Shown piece by piece: positions 33,736 to 43,483 of a stretch of DNA of 64,000 nt. Positions within the stretch are counted from its first letter, which is position 1. Every line of letters begins with the position of its first letter. A model generated the notes under the pieces. That model was given only the letters and a program-made list of their open reading frames with translations, did not search any database and was not told the origin of the DNA. Made by a program: the position numbers and the translations under genes. The stretch spans positions 35,465 to 99,464 of the forward strand of contig JAUSAZ010000209.1 of NCBI GenBank assembly GCA_030652255.1. Direction: 5' to 3'. The DNA comes from Myxococcales bacterium. GTDB lineage: Bacteria; Myxococcota_A; Polyangia; Polyangiales; Ga0077539.

Positions 33736-35229
33736 ATGAAGATCACGTTGGGACTGTCCGGGTCGGGCGCTGAGGTCGACCTGTTCGCGGTGCTCGTGGC
33801 GGAGGAAGACCTCGCCGGCGACACCCTGCTGAACGACCTCGACGAGGCGCTCGGCGGCACGCTGCGCACCGCCATCAAGGACGACGAGTTCACCGCCAAG
33901 CGCGACGCCACGCTGTCGGTGATGACGTACGGGAAGATCCCCGCGCGCAAGGTGCTGCTCATCGGCCTCGGGCCCGCGGCGAAGGTCACCGCCATCGAGC
34001 TCCGCGCGGCGTCGGCGAAGGCGGCCAAGGTGGCCAACGCCGACAAGGCCACGAAGCTGCACCTCGGGCTGCGCGGCAAGGGCGACGGCCCTGAGCTGCG
34101 CGCGGCGGCGGAGGGCGTCTCCCTCGGGTCGTACCGCTTCACGAAGTACCTCACCGGCGACCGCCGCCCGAAGAAGGAGCTGGAGTCCGTCGGCCTCGGG
34201 CTGCGCGGCGCGAAGTCCGTGAAGGCCACCGCCGAGCAGAAGCGCGCCATCGCCGACGGCGAGGCCGTGGGCGGGGCGATCAACCTCGCGCGCGACCTCG
34301 TCAACGAGCCGCCCAACGAGCTCACCCCCGCGGCGCTCGCCGACGTGGCCCACGAGGTCGGCAAGGCCCACGGCCTGAAGGTCTCCATCTGGGACCGCGC
34401 GAAGATCCGCGCCGAGGGCATGAAGCTCCTCGAGGCCGTCGGCCGCGGGTCGCGCAACGAGCCGCGCTTCATCCACATCACCTACAAGCCCGAGAAGGCC
34501 CGCAAGGGTCGGCCCCGCATCGCCCTCGTGGGCAAGGGGCTCACCTTCGACTCCGGCGGTCTCTGCATCAAGCCCGCGCCCGGCATGGGGGACATGAAGT
34601 CCGACATGGGCGGCGCCGCGCTCGCCATCGGCGCCATGGCCGCCATCGGCGCGCTCAAGCCCGACGTCGAGGTGCACGCCCTCATCGCCGCCGCCGAGAA
34701 CATGCCCGACGGCGACGCGTACCGCCCCGGCGACGTCTTCGGCTCGCTCGACGGCAAGACCGTCGAGATCATCAACACCGACGCCGAAGGGCGCCTCGTG
34801 CTGGCCGACGCGCTCGCCTACGCGCGCAAGCTCGAGCCCGACCTCATCGTCGACCACGCGACCCTCACCGGCGCGTGCCTCGTGGCGCTGGGCACCGCGA
34901 CGGCGGGCTTCTTCTGCAACGACGAGGAGGTCTCCAAGCGCTACCTCGACGGGGCGAAGACCGCCGGCGAGGCCATGTGGCGCATGCCCCTCATCGAGGA
35001 GCTCCGCGACGGCCTGAAGAGCGACGTCGCCGACCTCAAGCACACCGGCGACCGCTATGGCGGCTCCATCATCGGCGCCCTCTTCCTGCGGGAGTTCATC
35101 GGCGACCGGAAGTGGATCCACCTCGACATCGCGGGCCCTGCGTACCTCGACCGGGTCACCCCCCTCGGCCCCAAGGGCGGCACCGGCTACGGCATCCTCG
35201 CCTTCCTCCAGTACCTCGACTCCCTCTGA
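33736..35229 (+). CDS. pepA: Leucyl aminopeptidase (M17 family)
   Basis: The enzyme removes N-terminal amino acids from peptides. At 497 aa it has the usual two-domain M17 layout. The N-terminal macro-like domain is followed by the catalytic domain with the two-metal signature NTDAEGRL. The Lys-containing VGKGLTFDSGG, the KSDMGGAA metal ligands and the C-terminal GDRYGG(S)I also match. An AAGGAAA-type ribosome-binding site precedes the ATG. It is cytoplasmic and possibly hexameric as in the family. It converges on boxR with a 3-bp gap and has no obvious link to the box genes. Confidence 0.95.
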   Translation: MKITLGLSGSGAEVDLFAVLVAEEDLAGDTLLNDLDEALGGTLRTAIKDDEFTAKRDATLSVMTYGKIPARKVLLIGLGPAAKVTAIELRAASAKAAKVANADKATKLHLGLRGKGDGPELRAAAEGVSLGSYRFTKYLTGDRRPKKELESVGLGLRGAKSVKATAEQKRAIADGEAVGGAINLARDLVNEPPNELTPAALADVAHEVGKAHGLKVSIWDRAKIRAEGMKLLEAVGRGSRNEPRFIHITYKPEKARKGRPRIALVGKGLTFDSGGLCIKPAPGMGDMKSDMGGAALAIGAMAAIGALKPDVEVHALIAAAENMPDGDAYRPGDVFGSLDGKTVEIINTDAEGRLVLADALAYARKLEPDLIVDHATLTGACLVALGTATAGFFCNDEEVSKRYLDGAKTAGEAMWRMPLIEELRDGLKSDVADLKHTGDRYGGSIIGALFLREFIGDRKWIHLDIAGPAYLDRVTPLGPKGGTGYGILAFLQYLDSL

Positions 35230-35232
35230 CCG

Positions 35233-36030
35233 TCAGCCCGCCCGCTCGGCCCCCACGGCCTCCCCCCGCAGCGCCGCGAGCACCGCATCCACGGTGCCCC
35301 GCAGCCCCAGCGCCGAGGTGTCCACCGTCGCCCGCGCCTGCGCGTAGAGCGGCGACCGCGCCCGCAGCAGCGCCTGCAGCTCCGAGCGCGCGTTGGCCCG
35401 GTGCGCCATCGGCCGCGCGTCCCCTTGAGCCACCACGCGGTCCCAGTGGTCGTCGGCGGTGGCGCGCAGCCACACCGTGAAGGCCCGCGCCCGCAGCAGT
35501 CCATAGGTCTCCTCGTCGGTCACGAGGCTACCGCCCGTCGCCAGCACCACCCCCGCGTGCTCGGCCAGCACCCGCCGCAGCACCTCTCGCTCCAGCCGCC
35601 GGTAGTAGGCCATCCCGTGGATCTCGAAGAGCGTCGCGAGGCGCATCCCCGCCGCCGCCTCGATGCTCGCGTCGAGCTCGACGAAGGGCACCTTCAGCCG
35701 CTTCGCCAGCCGCGGACCGATGGTGCTCTTGCCCGCCCCGCGCAGCCCCAGCAGGGCCACCGCGCCGACGCTCTCCCCGTCGCCGTCTCCCCGCGCCGCG
35801 CGCTCGCCCTCGGCCAGCGTGAGCAGCGCGCCCGCGGTGGTCTCCAGCGCCTCGGAGAGCGCGTCGAGGCGGGCGACGGAGATGTTCCCGGTGCCGGCCT
35901 CCAGCTGCGCCAGGAAGCGCTCGCTCACCCCCGAGCGCCCCGCGAGCGCGCGCACGGTCATCCCCCCGGCCTGCCGCCGCCCGCGAACCACCGCCCCGAG
36001 GGCCTCCAGCAGCGGTCGTCGCTCGCTCAT
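35233..36030 (-). CDS. boxR: BoxR/BzdR-type regulator: HTH fused to shikimate kinase-like domain
   Basis: This 265-aa protein combines an XRE-type helix-turn-helix (about residues 8-68, VSERFLAQLEAGTGNIS) with a shikimate-kinase-like domain whose P-loop is LLGLRGAGKST (94-103). The fusion is characteristic of BzdR and BoxR, which repress benzoate catabolic genes and respond to benzoyl-CoA through the kinase-like domain. It diverges from boxC and boxB, which supports the assignment. GCACTATAG repeats between the genes are its likely operators, and one lies 6 bp from its own start, which suggests autoregulation. Confidence 0.9.
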   Translation of the reverse strand: MSERRPLLEALGAVVRGRRQAGGMTVRALAGRSGVSERFLAQLEAGTGNISVARLDALSEALETTAGALLTLAEGERAARGDGDGESVGAVALLGLRGAGKSTIGPRLAKRLKVPFVELDASIEAAAGMRLATLFEIHGMAYYRRLEREVLRRVLAEHAGVVLATGGSLVTDEETYGLLRARAFTVWLRATADDHWDRVVAQGDARPMAHRANARSELQALLRARSPLYAQARATVDTSALGLRGTVDAVLAALRGEAVGAERAG

Positions 36031-36035
36031 CGCCC

Positions 36036-36078
36036 GCACTATAGTGCAGTCTTTCCCGGGCACCAAGCGGCACTATAG
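36036..36078. promoter_or_regulatory. Candidate BoxR operators
   Basis: The perfect 12-bp palindrome GCACTATAGTGC at 36036-36047 and the related GCACTATAG at 36070-36078 lie 34 bp apart between the divergent boxR and boxC genes. The first is 6 bp from the boxR start codon. Position and symmetry fit a dimeric repressor that acts on both promoters. The role is inferred. Confidence 0.6.
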
Positions 36079-36123
36079 CCCTTGTCGACCCCGCGGGGGG
36101 TCAGCTAGCGTTCACGCATCGCC

Positions 36124-37773
36124 ATGGCAGACCCCACGCACGACGAGGCCCCGATCCGCTTCGAGACGCACCCCTCGCGGTACCGTCACTGGAAGCTCGA
36201 CTTCCCCGCGACCTACGGCGGCCGCGTGGCGCGCCTCGCGATGGACGTGCAGGAGGACGGCGGGCTGCGGCCCGGCTATCCGATGAAGCTCAACAGCTAC
36301 GACCTCGGGGTCGACATCGAGCTCGCCGACGCCATCTCGCGGGTGCGCTTCGAGCACCCCGAGGTGCGCGCGCTCGTCGTCACCAGCGCGAAGGACCGCA
36401 TCTTCTGCTCGGGCGCCAACATCTACATGCTCGGCAGCTCGACCCACACCTTCAAGGTGAACTTCTGCAAGTACACCAACGAGACGCGGCTCTACCTGGA
36501 AGAGCTCTCCGCGCTGTCGGGCGTCCCGGTGCTCTGCGCGGTCAACGGCACCGCGTCCGGCGGCGGGTACGAGCTCGCGCTGGCCTGTGACGAGATCCTG
36601 CTCCAGGACGACGGCAGCACGGCGGTGAGCCTCCCGGAGGCGCCGCTGCTGGCGGTGCTGCCGGGGACGGGCGGGCTCACGCGGGTCACCGACAAGCGCA
36701 AGGTGCGGCGCGACCTCGCGGACGTGTTCTCGACGCTGGCTGAGGGCGTGCGGGGCAAGCGGGCGGTGGACTGGCGCCTGGTCGACGAGTCGGCGTCGCG
36801 CTCGAAGTTCGAGGCGGCCCTCAAGGCGCGCGTCGAGGCGATGGTCGCGCGCTCGCCGCGCGGCGCGACGGGCGAGGGGCTCGCGCTGCCGCCGGTGACG
36901 GTGACGCGCACGGGGGACGTGAGCGCGTACAAGCACGTGCTGCTGCAGGTCGACCGCGGGCGCCGGGTGGCCGAGCTCACGATGCGGGGCCCCGAGGGCG
37001 ATCCGCGCGCCGCGCTCACCGCCGAGCACTGGAGCGTGGCGGCGTGGCGAGAGCTCGACGACGCGCTGCTCGACCTGCGCTTCAACCACCCCACGGTGGG
37101 CCTGGTGGTGCTGCACACCGTCGGCGACATCGAGGCGGTGCGCGCCTTCGACCGTAGCCTGGTGGAGCGGGCGAGGTCCGAGTGGCTCGCGCGCGAGGTG
37201 CTGCTGCTGCAGAAGCGGGTGCTCAAGCGCCTCGACCTGACGGCGCGGAGCCTCTTCGCGCTCGTCGAGCCGGCGAGCTGCTTCGCGGGCTCGATGTTGG
37301 AGCTCGCGCTGGCCGCCGACCGGGTGTTCATGATCGACGCGGCGAGCACGCACGTGGCGCTCTCGGTGGTGAACTTCGGGGCCTACCCGATGAGCAACGG
37401 GCTCACGCGGCTGGAGTCGCGCTTCCTCTACGACCCGTCGGTGGTCACGCGGCTGAAGGACGAGGCGGGGCTCATGGACGCGGGCGACGCGCTCAAGGCC
37501 GGCCTGGTGACCTTCACGCCCGACGAGATGGACTGGGACGACGAGGTGCGCGTGGCCATCGAGGAGCGCACGAGCCTCTCGCCCGACGCCATGACGGGCA
37601 TGGAGGCCAACCTGCGCTTCGCCGGCCCGGAGACCATGGAGACCAAGATCTTCGGGCGCCTCAGCGCCTGGCAGAACTGGATCTTCCAGCGCCCCAACGC
37701 CGTCGGCACGGCGGGCGCGCTCACGATGTACGGGCAGCCCGGCCGCCCGGTGTTCGATTACCGACGCACGTAA
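36124..37773 (+). CDS. boxC: Benzoyl-CoA-dihydrodiol lyase
   Basis: BoxC opens the ring of 2,3-epoxybenzoyl-CoA hydrolytically, releasing formate and giving 3,4-didehydroadipyl-CoA semialdehyde in aerobic benzoyl-CoA degradation. At 549 aa it has the expected doubled crotonase layout. The N-terminal copy carries FCSGANIYMLG and VNGTASGGGYELALACD; the C-terminal copy carries EPASCFAGSMLELALAADR. It precedes boxB by 27 bp in the same direction, an operon, and is divergent from boxR. A TAGCGT box at 36106-36111 is a possible -10 element 12 nt before the ATG. Confidence 0.93.
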   Translation: MADPTHDEAPIRFETHPSRYRHWKLDFPATYGGRVARLAMDVQEDGGLRPGYPMKLNSYDLGVDIELADAISRVRFEHPEVRALVVTSAKDRIFCSGANIYMLGSSTHTFKVNFCKYTNETRLYLEELSALSGVPVLCAVNGTASGGGYELALACDEILLQDDGSTAVSLPEAPLLAVLPGTGGLTRVTDKRKVRRDLADVFSTLAEGVRGKRAVDWRLVDESASRSKFEAALKARVEAMVARSPRGATGEGLALPPVTVTRTGDVSAYKHVLLQVDRGRRVAELTMRGPEGDPRAALTAEHWSVAAWRELDDALLDLRFNHPTVGLVVLHTVGDIEAVRAFDRSLVERARSEWLAREVLLLQKRVLKRLDLTARSLFALVEPASCFAGSMLELALAADRVFMIDAASTHVALSVVNFGAYPMSNGLTRLESRFLYDPSVVTRLKDEAGLMDAGDALKAGLVTFTPDEMDWDDEVRVAIEERTSLSPDAMTGMEANLRFAGPETMETKIFGRLSAWQNWIFQRPNAVGTAGALTMYGQPGRPVFDYRRT

Positions 37774-37800
37774 GATCTTCCCACGGAAGCAGGTCACCCG

Positions 37801-39225
<1,425 letters not shown>

Positions 39226-39241
39226 GCGGTAGGCTCGCGGC

Positions 39242-40399
39242 ATGATCGTAGCGATCGTGCTCGCGCAGCTGTGCAGCACCACGGTGCCCGGCGGGGTGGT
39301 GGTGACGGAGGGGCGCGGCGGGTACGGCGCGGTGATCGCCGCGCGCGCGGGCGCCCTCGTGGTGGGCTGGCAGGAGACCGGGCCGCGGCCGTCGCCGAGC
39401 GAGGGCGGCCCGCCCGGGTGGCGGCCGCGGATGGCGTACGCGCGGGAGCTCGACCCGGCGACGCTCGCGCCGCGCGCGGCGGCCAACAACTTCAGCGGCG
39501 AGGGGGAGTTCTACGCGCACATGACGGGCCTCGCGGCGGCGACGGCGCCGGGCGGCGACGGGGCGGCCATCGCGTCGTGTCAGTGCTTCGGGGGGTCGGG
39601 CCGCATCGCGTGCGAGGTGCAGGCCTTCGGCGCGTTTCCCGCGGTGACGGCCGAGCGGCGGGCCGGCGGGTGCAGCGGCGGCATCGCCCTCGGCACCGCG
39701 GGCGCGGAGGCCGTCCTGGGCTTCACCGACTCGGCGACGCTGCACCTCGTGGGCAGCCGCAGCGGGCGCGCCCGCGCCACCGCCGACGCCGAGACGGCCG
39801 ACCGGATGGCGCTCGCGCGGGCCGACGCCGACCGCGCGGTGCTCGTCTGGCGCTCGGGGGCGGGGGACTTCGGCGGCGGGTCCGACGCGGCCGACATCCG
39901 CGCCATGACCGTCGACGCCGACGCGCGCCCGAGCTCGCGGCCGGTGACCTTCACCGGGGCGCCCGGTCGCGTGGGAGCGCCCGCGGTGGCGTGGGTCGGG
40001 GGCGCCGCCCTGGTTGCCTACGCGCGGGCCGCGAGCGCGCGCTCGCCGTGGCAGCTCGCGCTGGCGACGTGGACCCCGGGTCGCCGCCACGCCGTGGCAG
40101 CGCTGCGCACCGGGCGGGCGCCGGCCACCGCGCCGTCGATCGTCGCCTCGCGGGGGGCGGGCTGCGCGGTGCTCTCGTGGACCGAGGGCAGCGGCCGCCG
40201 CACCGTCGTGCGCGCGGGGCGGGTGTGCAACGGCGCGCTCGATCCGGCGACGGTCGCGCAGGTGTCGCGCGAGGGCGTCGAGGCCGGCGACAGCGAGCTC
40301 GCGACGGACGGGCGTAGCGTGTACGTCGTGTGGCAGGAGATCCCCGCGGGTCGCGGGGCGCGCGAGGAGCTGCGGGTGGCGCGGCTCGGCTGCGAGTAG
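39242..40399 (+). CDS. Hypothetical secreted protein, possible beta-propeller
   Basis: This 385-aa protein has a short hydrophobic N-terminus (MIVAIVLAQLCS) that may act as a signal peptide. The body consists of repeated strand-rich segments with Ala/Gly and Trp (ALVVGWQET, AVLVWRSG, AALVAYAR, VYVVWQEI), each about 50-60 residues apart. That pattern resembles WD/YVTN-like propellers. Four Cys in the first half may form disulfides. TAGGCT lies 6 nt before the ATG. It follows boxB closely (16 bp) and could be read through, but a role in benzoate use is not indicated. Confidence 0.55.
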   Translation: MIVAIVLAQLCSTTVPGGVVVTEGRGGYGAVIAARAGALVVGWQETGPRPSPSEGGPPGWRPRMAYARELDPATLAPRAAANNFSGEGEFYAHMTGLAAATAPGGDGAAIASCQCFGGSGRIACEVQAFGAFPAVTAERRAGGCSGGIALGTAGAEAVLGFTDSATLHLVGSRSGRARATADAETADRMALARADADRAVLVWRSGAGDFGGGSDAADIRAMTVDADARPSSRPVTFTGAPGRVGAPAVAWVGGAALVAYARAASARSPWQLALATWTPGRRHAVAALRTGRAPATAPSIVASRGAGCAVLSWTEGSGRRTVVRAGRVCNGALDPATVAQVSREGVEAGDSELATDGRSVYVVWQEIPAGRGAREELRVARLGCE

Positions 40400-40405
40400 G
40401 CCTCC

Positions 40406-41050
40406 GTGTCGGAGCGGGTCGGCCGCGCCGTCGCCACCGTCGTCCTGGTGGTGGGCATCCCCCTCGCGTGCCTCGCGGGGATCGCCCTCTACGGGAAGGC
40501 CCTCTCCGAGAGCGACGTGGCCATCGGGACGCTGGTCCCGCCGGAGGTCGCCCGTCGGCGCTTCCTCGAGGCCCGCGCGCGCTTCCTCGCCCTATCACCG
40601 GCGGAGCACCTCGCCGCCGCCGAGGCCGCGCTCGACGCGGGCGCCGGGCGTCGTCGCGGCGGCGGGGTCGGGGCCGCGCTCGAGCACCTCGGGGCGATCC
40701 CGCCGGGCGTCCCCGAGCGGGCACGGGCCGACGCCATGTTGGCGGAGTTCGCGCGCCGTCGGCGGGAGGCGCTGCGGGGGTTCGCCGTGCGGTTGGAGCA
40801 GCGCATCCGAGAGCAGGGCGAACCCTCCGGGGCGGACGCGGCGCGGCTCGCGGCGATGCGTGCGGCGCTCGCGGCCTCGCTCGGCAGCGCACAGGTCGAG
40901 GGCGACGGCGGGGTCACGCTGCGGCTGGAGCGGCGGCGCTGCGACGGTGTGACGCTCGACGCGGTGGCGGCGCCCAACGCCCCGGCGCTACGGGCGCTTG
41001 GGTTTCGCGAGGTGCGCTGCGCCACCGACGGCGGGGTGCTCGCGCTTTAG
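40406..41050 (+). CDS. Hypothetical protein with N-terminal membrane anchor
   Basis: This 214-aa protein starts at a GTG, 6 bp after the preceding stop codon. Residues 8-30 form one hydrophobic helix (VATVVLVVGIPLACLAGIAL), and the rest is a charged, Ala/Arg-rich helical domain outside the membrane. Two Cys near the C-terminus could pair. No family is recognised. The tight spacing suggests cotranscription with the preceding propeller-like gene. Confidence 0.55.
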   Translation: MSERVGRAVATVVLVVGIPLACLAGIALYGKALSESDVAIGTLVPPEVARRRFLEARARFLALSPAEHLAAAEAALDAGAGRRRGGGVGAALEHLGAIPPGVPERARADAMLAEFARRRREALRGFAVRLEQRIREQGEPSGADAARLAAMRAALAASLGSAQVEGDGGVTLRLERRRCDGVTLDAVAAPNAPALRALGFREVRCATDGGVLAL

Positions 41051-41082
41051 GGGCAGACCGCGGGTGGGCCAGGCCCGCGCGG

Positions 41083-41646
41083 TCAGCGCCCGCGCACGGT
41101 GCGGGCGAAGCTCGCGAGGTTGGCGAGCAGCTCGGCCACGAACTTCTTCGTGGCCTCGTCGGTGAGGTTGCCCTCCGCGTCGAACTTCTCGTTCACCTTC
41201 GCGACGTACACCTCGGGCTTGGGGACGACGTACATCCCGAGGCCCACGCACACCTCCTTCAGGTGCGACTGCGCGCGCACCGTGCCGTGGTTGCCGGGCG
41301 ACCCGCCGAGCGTGGCCACGGGCTTCTTCGCGAAGGGCGGCGTCGGCGGGCGCGAGGCCCAGTCGATGGCGTTCTTGAGCACGCCCGGGACGGAGTAGTT
41401 GTACTCCGGGGTCACGAAGAGCACCGCGTCGGCCTCGGCGATGGCCGCGCGGAAGGCCGCGACGGCCTCGGGGTAGCCCTGCTCGCGCACGTCTTCGTTG
41501 TAGAGGGGGATGGGCGCGAGGTCGAAGGTGCTGAGCGTCGCGCCCGGCGGGAGGAGGTGGGCGACGGCGGCGAGGAGCTTGCGGTTCCACGACTGCGCCC
41601 GGAGGCTGCCGGCGACGCCGAGGATCGAGACGGGGGTGTCACTCAT
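41083..41646 (-). CDS. NAD(P)H-dependent FMN reductase family protein
   Basis: This 187-aa flavodoxin-like protein matches the FMN_red (ChrR/SsuE-type) family. The phosphate-binding GSLRAQSWNRKLL motif lies at the N-terminus, and PEYNYSVPGVLKNAIDWAS is the hallmark of FMN contact. It would reduce FMN, quinones or chromate-like oxidants with NAD(P)H in the cytoplasm. It diverges from the formate-THF ligase gene across only 26 bp. No partner monooxygenase is adjacent. Confidence 0.9.
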   Translation of the reverse strand: MSDTPVSILGVAGSLRAQSWNRKLLAAVAHLLPPGATLSTFDLAPIPLYNEDVREQGYPEAVAAFRAAIAEADAVLFVTPEYNYSVPGVLKNAIDWASRPPTPPFAKKPVATLGGSPGNHGTVRAQSHLKEVCVGLGMYVVPKPEVYVAKVNEKFDAEGNLTDEATKKFVAELLANLASFARTVRGR

Positions 41647-41672
41647 CGCGCGAGCATATAGTCTCGCGCGCC

Positions 41673-43334
41673 ATGTCGACCACCCTACGACCCATCCACG
41701 ACGTTGCCGCCGACCTCGGGCTCTCCGCCGACGACGTGATCCCCTGGGGGCGCCACCGCGCGAAGGTCTCGCTCGACGCGCTCACCCGCCGCGAGGGCGC
41801 TGCGCAGGGCCGCCTGGTGCTGGTCTCCGCGATCAACCCGACGCCCGCGGGCGAGGGGAAGACCACCACCTCGGTGGCCCTCGCCATGGGGCTCTGCAGG
41901 CGCGGCCGCCGCGCCGTCGCCGCGCTGCGCGAGCCCTCGCTGGGCCCCGTCTTCGGGATGAAGGGCGGCGGCACCGGCGGCGGCCTCGCGACGCTCGAGC
42001 CCTCCGCGGACATCAACCTGCACTTCACCGGGGACATCCACGCCATCACGTCGGCGCACAACCTCCTCGCGGCCATCGCGGACAACGCGCTGCACTTCCG
42101 CGACCCGATCGAGCTCGACCCGCGCTCGGTGCGCTGGCGCCGCGCCCTCGACATGAACGACCGCGCGCTGCGCCACGTCGTGGTCGCGATGGGCAAGGGC
42201 AACGGCCCGATGCGCGAGACGGCCTTCGACATCACCGCGGCCAGCGAGGTGATGGCCATCCTCTGCCTCGCCACCTCCGTGAAGGACCTCGAGGCCCGCC
42301 TCGGGCGCATCGTCGTGGGCACCACCGTCGCGGGCAAGCCCGTGCGCGCGAGCGACCTCGGCGCCTCGGCGGCGATGACCGCGCTGCTCCTCGACGCCCT
42401 CATGCCCAACCTGGTGCAGACCCGCGAGGGGACTGCCGCGGTGGTGCACGGCGGGCCCTTCGCCAACATCGCCCACGGGTGCAACTCCGTCCTCGCGACG
42501 CGGCTCGCGCTTGCCTACGGGCAGGACGTCATCACCGAGGCGGGCTTCGGCTTCGACCTCGGGGCGGAGAAGTTCCTCGACATCAAGTGCCGCGTCGGGG
42601 GGATGTGGCCGCACGGCGTGGTGCTCGTGGCCACGCACCGCGCGCTCAAGATGCACGGCGGGGTGCCCGTCTCGAAGGCGGGGGAGCCCAACGCCGCCGC
42701 GCTCACCCGCGGGCTCGAGCACCTGGAGAAGCACCTGGAGACGCTGCGCTTCTACGGGCTGCCCGCGGTGGTGGCGGTCAACGGCTTCCCCAACGACACC
42801 GACGAGGAGCAGGCGGTGCTCAGGGACTTCGCGGCCCGCAACGGGGTCGCCGTGGCGCGGCACGAGGGCTTCTCGAAGGGCGGCGAGGGGGCCCTCGAGC
42901 TGGCCGACGCGGTGACCTCCATGCTCGACCGCTCGGACGCGCAGCGCCCGGTGGCGAAGTACACCTACGAGCTCGGCGATCCCCCCGCGGAGAAGATCCG
43001 CAAGATCGCGCGCACCGTGTACGGCGCCGACGACGTGGTGTTCACCGCGTCGGCTCTCAAGGACCTCGACGCCGTCACGGCCCTCGGCGGCGCCGAGCTG
43101 CCCGTGTGCATGGCCAAGACCCACCTGTCGCTCACCGACGACGCGACCCGCCCGGGGCGCCCGTGGGGCTTCAACATCACCGTGAAGGAGGTGCGCCTGA
43201 GCGCGGGCGCGGGCTTCGTGGTGGCGCTCACGGGCGAGATCATGACCATGCCGGGGCTGCCGAAGGTGCCCGCCGCGGCGCGGGTGGTCGTGCACGACGA
43301 CGGCCGGGTCACCGGGCTGATGCAGGGCGAGTGA
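41673..43334 (+). CDS. fhs: Formate--tetrahydrofolate ligase
   Basis: The enzyme makes 10-formyl-THF from formate, THF and ATP, feeding one-carbon metabolism. It is 553 aa, normal for the family. The P-loop-like segment NPTPAGEGKTTTSVALAMGL and the EPSLGPVFGMKGGG motif are diagnostic, and the C-terminal GEIMTMPGLPKVPAA is also conserved. TATAGT at 41657-41662 lies 10 nt before the ATG, and no ribosome-binding site is seen. The folate gene for 5-formyl-THF cyclo-ligase lies just beyond rny. BoxC releases formate, so a link to benzoate use is conceivable but unproven. Confidence 0.96.
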   Translation: MSTTLRPIHDVAADLGLSADDVIPWGRHRAKVSLDALTRREGAAQGRLVLVSAINPTPAGEGKTTTSVALAMGLCRRGRRAVAALREPSLGPVFGMKGGGTGGGLATLEPSADINLHFTGDIHAITSAHNLLAAIADNALHFRDPIELDPRSVRWRRALDMNDRALRHVVVAMGKGNGPMRETAFDITAASEVMAILCLATSVKDLEARLGRIVVGTTVAGKPVRASDLGASAAMTALLLDALMPNLVQTREGTAAVVHGGPFANIAHGCNSVLATRLALAYGQDVITEAGFGFDLGAEKFLDIKCRVGGMWPHGVVLVATHRALKMHGGVPVSKAGEPNAAALTRGLEHLEKHLETLRFYGLPAVVAVNGFPNDTDEEQAVLRDFAARNGVAVARHEGFSKGGEGALELADAVTSMLDRSDAQRPVAKYTYELGDPPAEKIRKIARTVYGADDVVFTASALKDLDAVTALGGAELPVCMAKTHLSLTDDATRPGRPWGFNITVKEVRLSAGAGFVVALTGEIMTMPGLPKVPAAARVVVHDDGRVTGLMQGE

Positions 43335-43350
43335 GCGGCCGCCCGCGGGC

Positions 43351-43483
43351 GCTCAGAAGGTCAGCGCAACCCGTCGCGAGCACCCCGAGACGAGGGAGGC
43401 CGCGCGAGACATACGCGGGGTATTTCGAGCGCGGCCGACCGCTGGATCGGGGGGCGCAGCAGGGTTGCGCTGACCTTCTCAGC
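43351..43483. repeat. 133-bp element bounded by 22-bp inverted repeats
   Basis: The ends (43351-43372 and 43462-43483, GCTCAGAAGGTCAGCGCAACCC type) are inverted copies with one mismatch. The interior contains a second hairpin (GGCCGCGC...GCGCGGCC) and a small ATAC/GTAT stem, so the whole piece can fold as one long hairpin. It lies between the convergent fhs and rny genes, and its right end includes the rny stop codon. It looks MITE-like and may also act as a bidirectional terminator. Confidence 0.7.
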
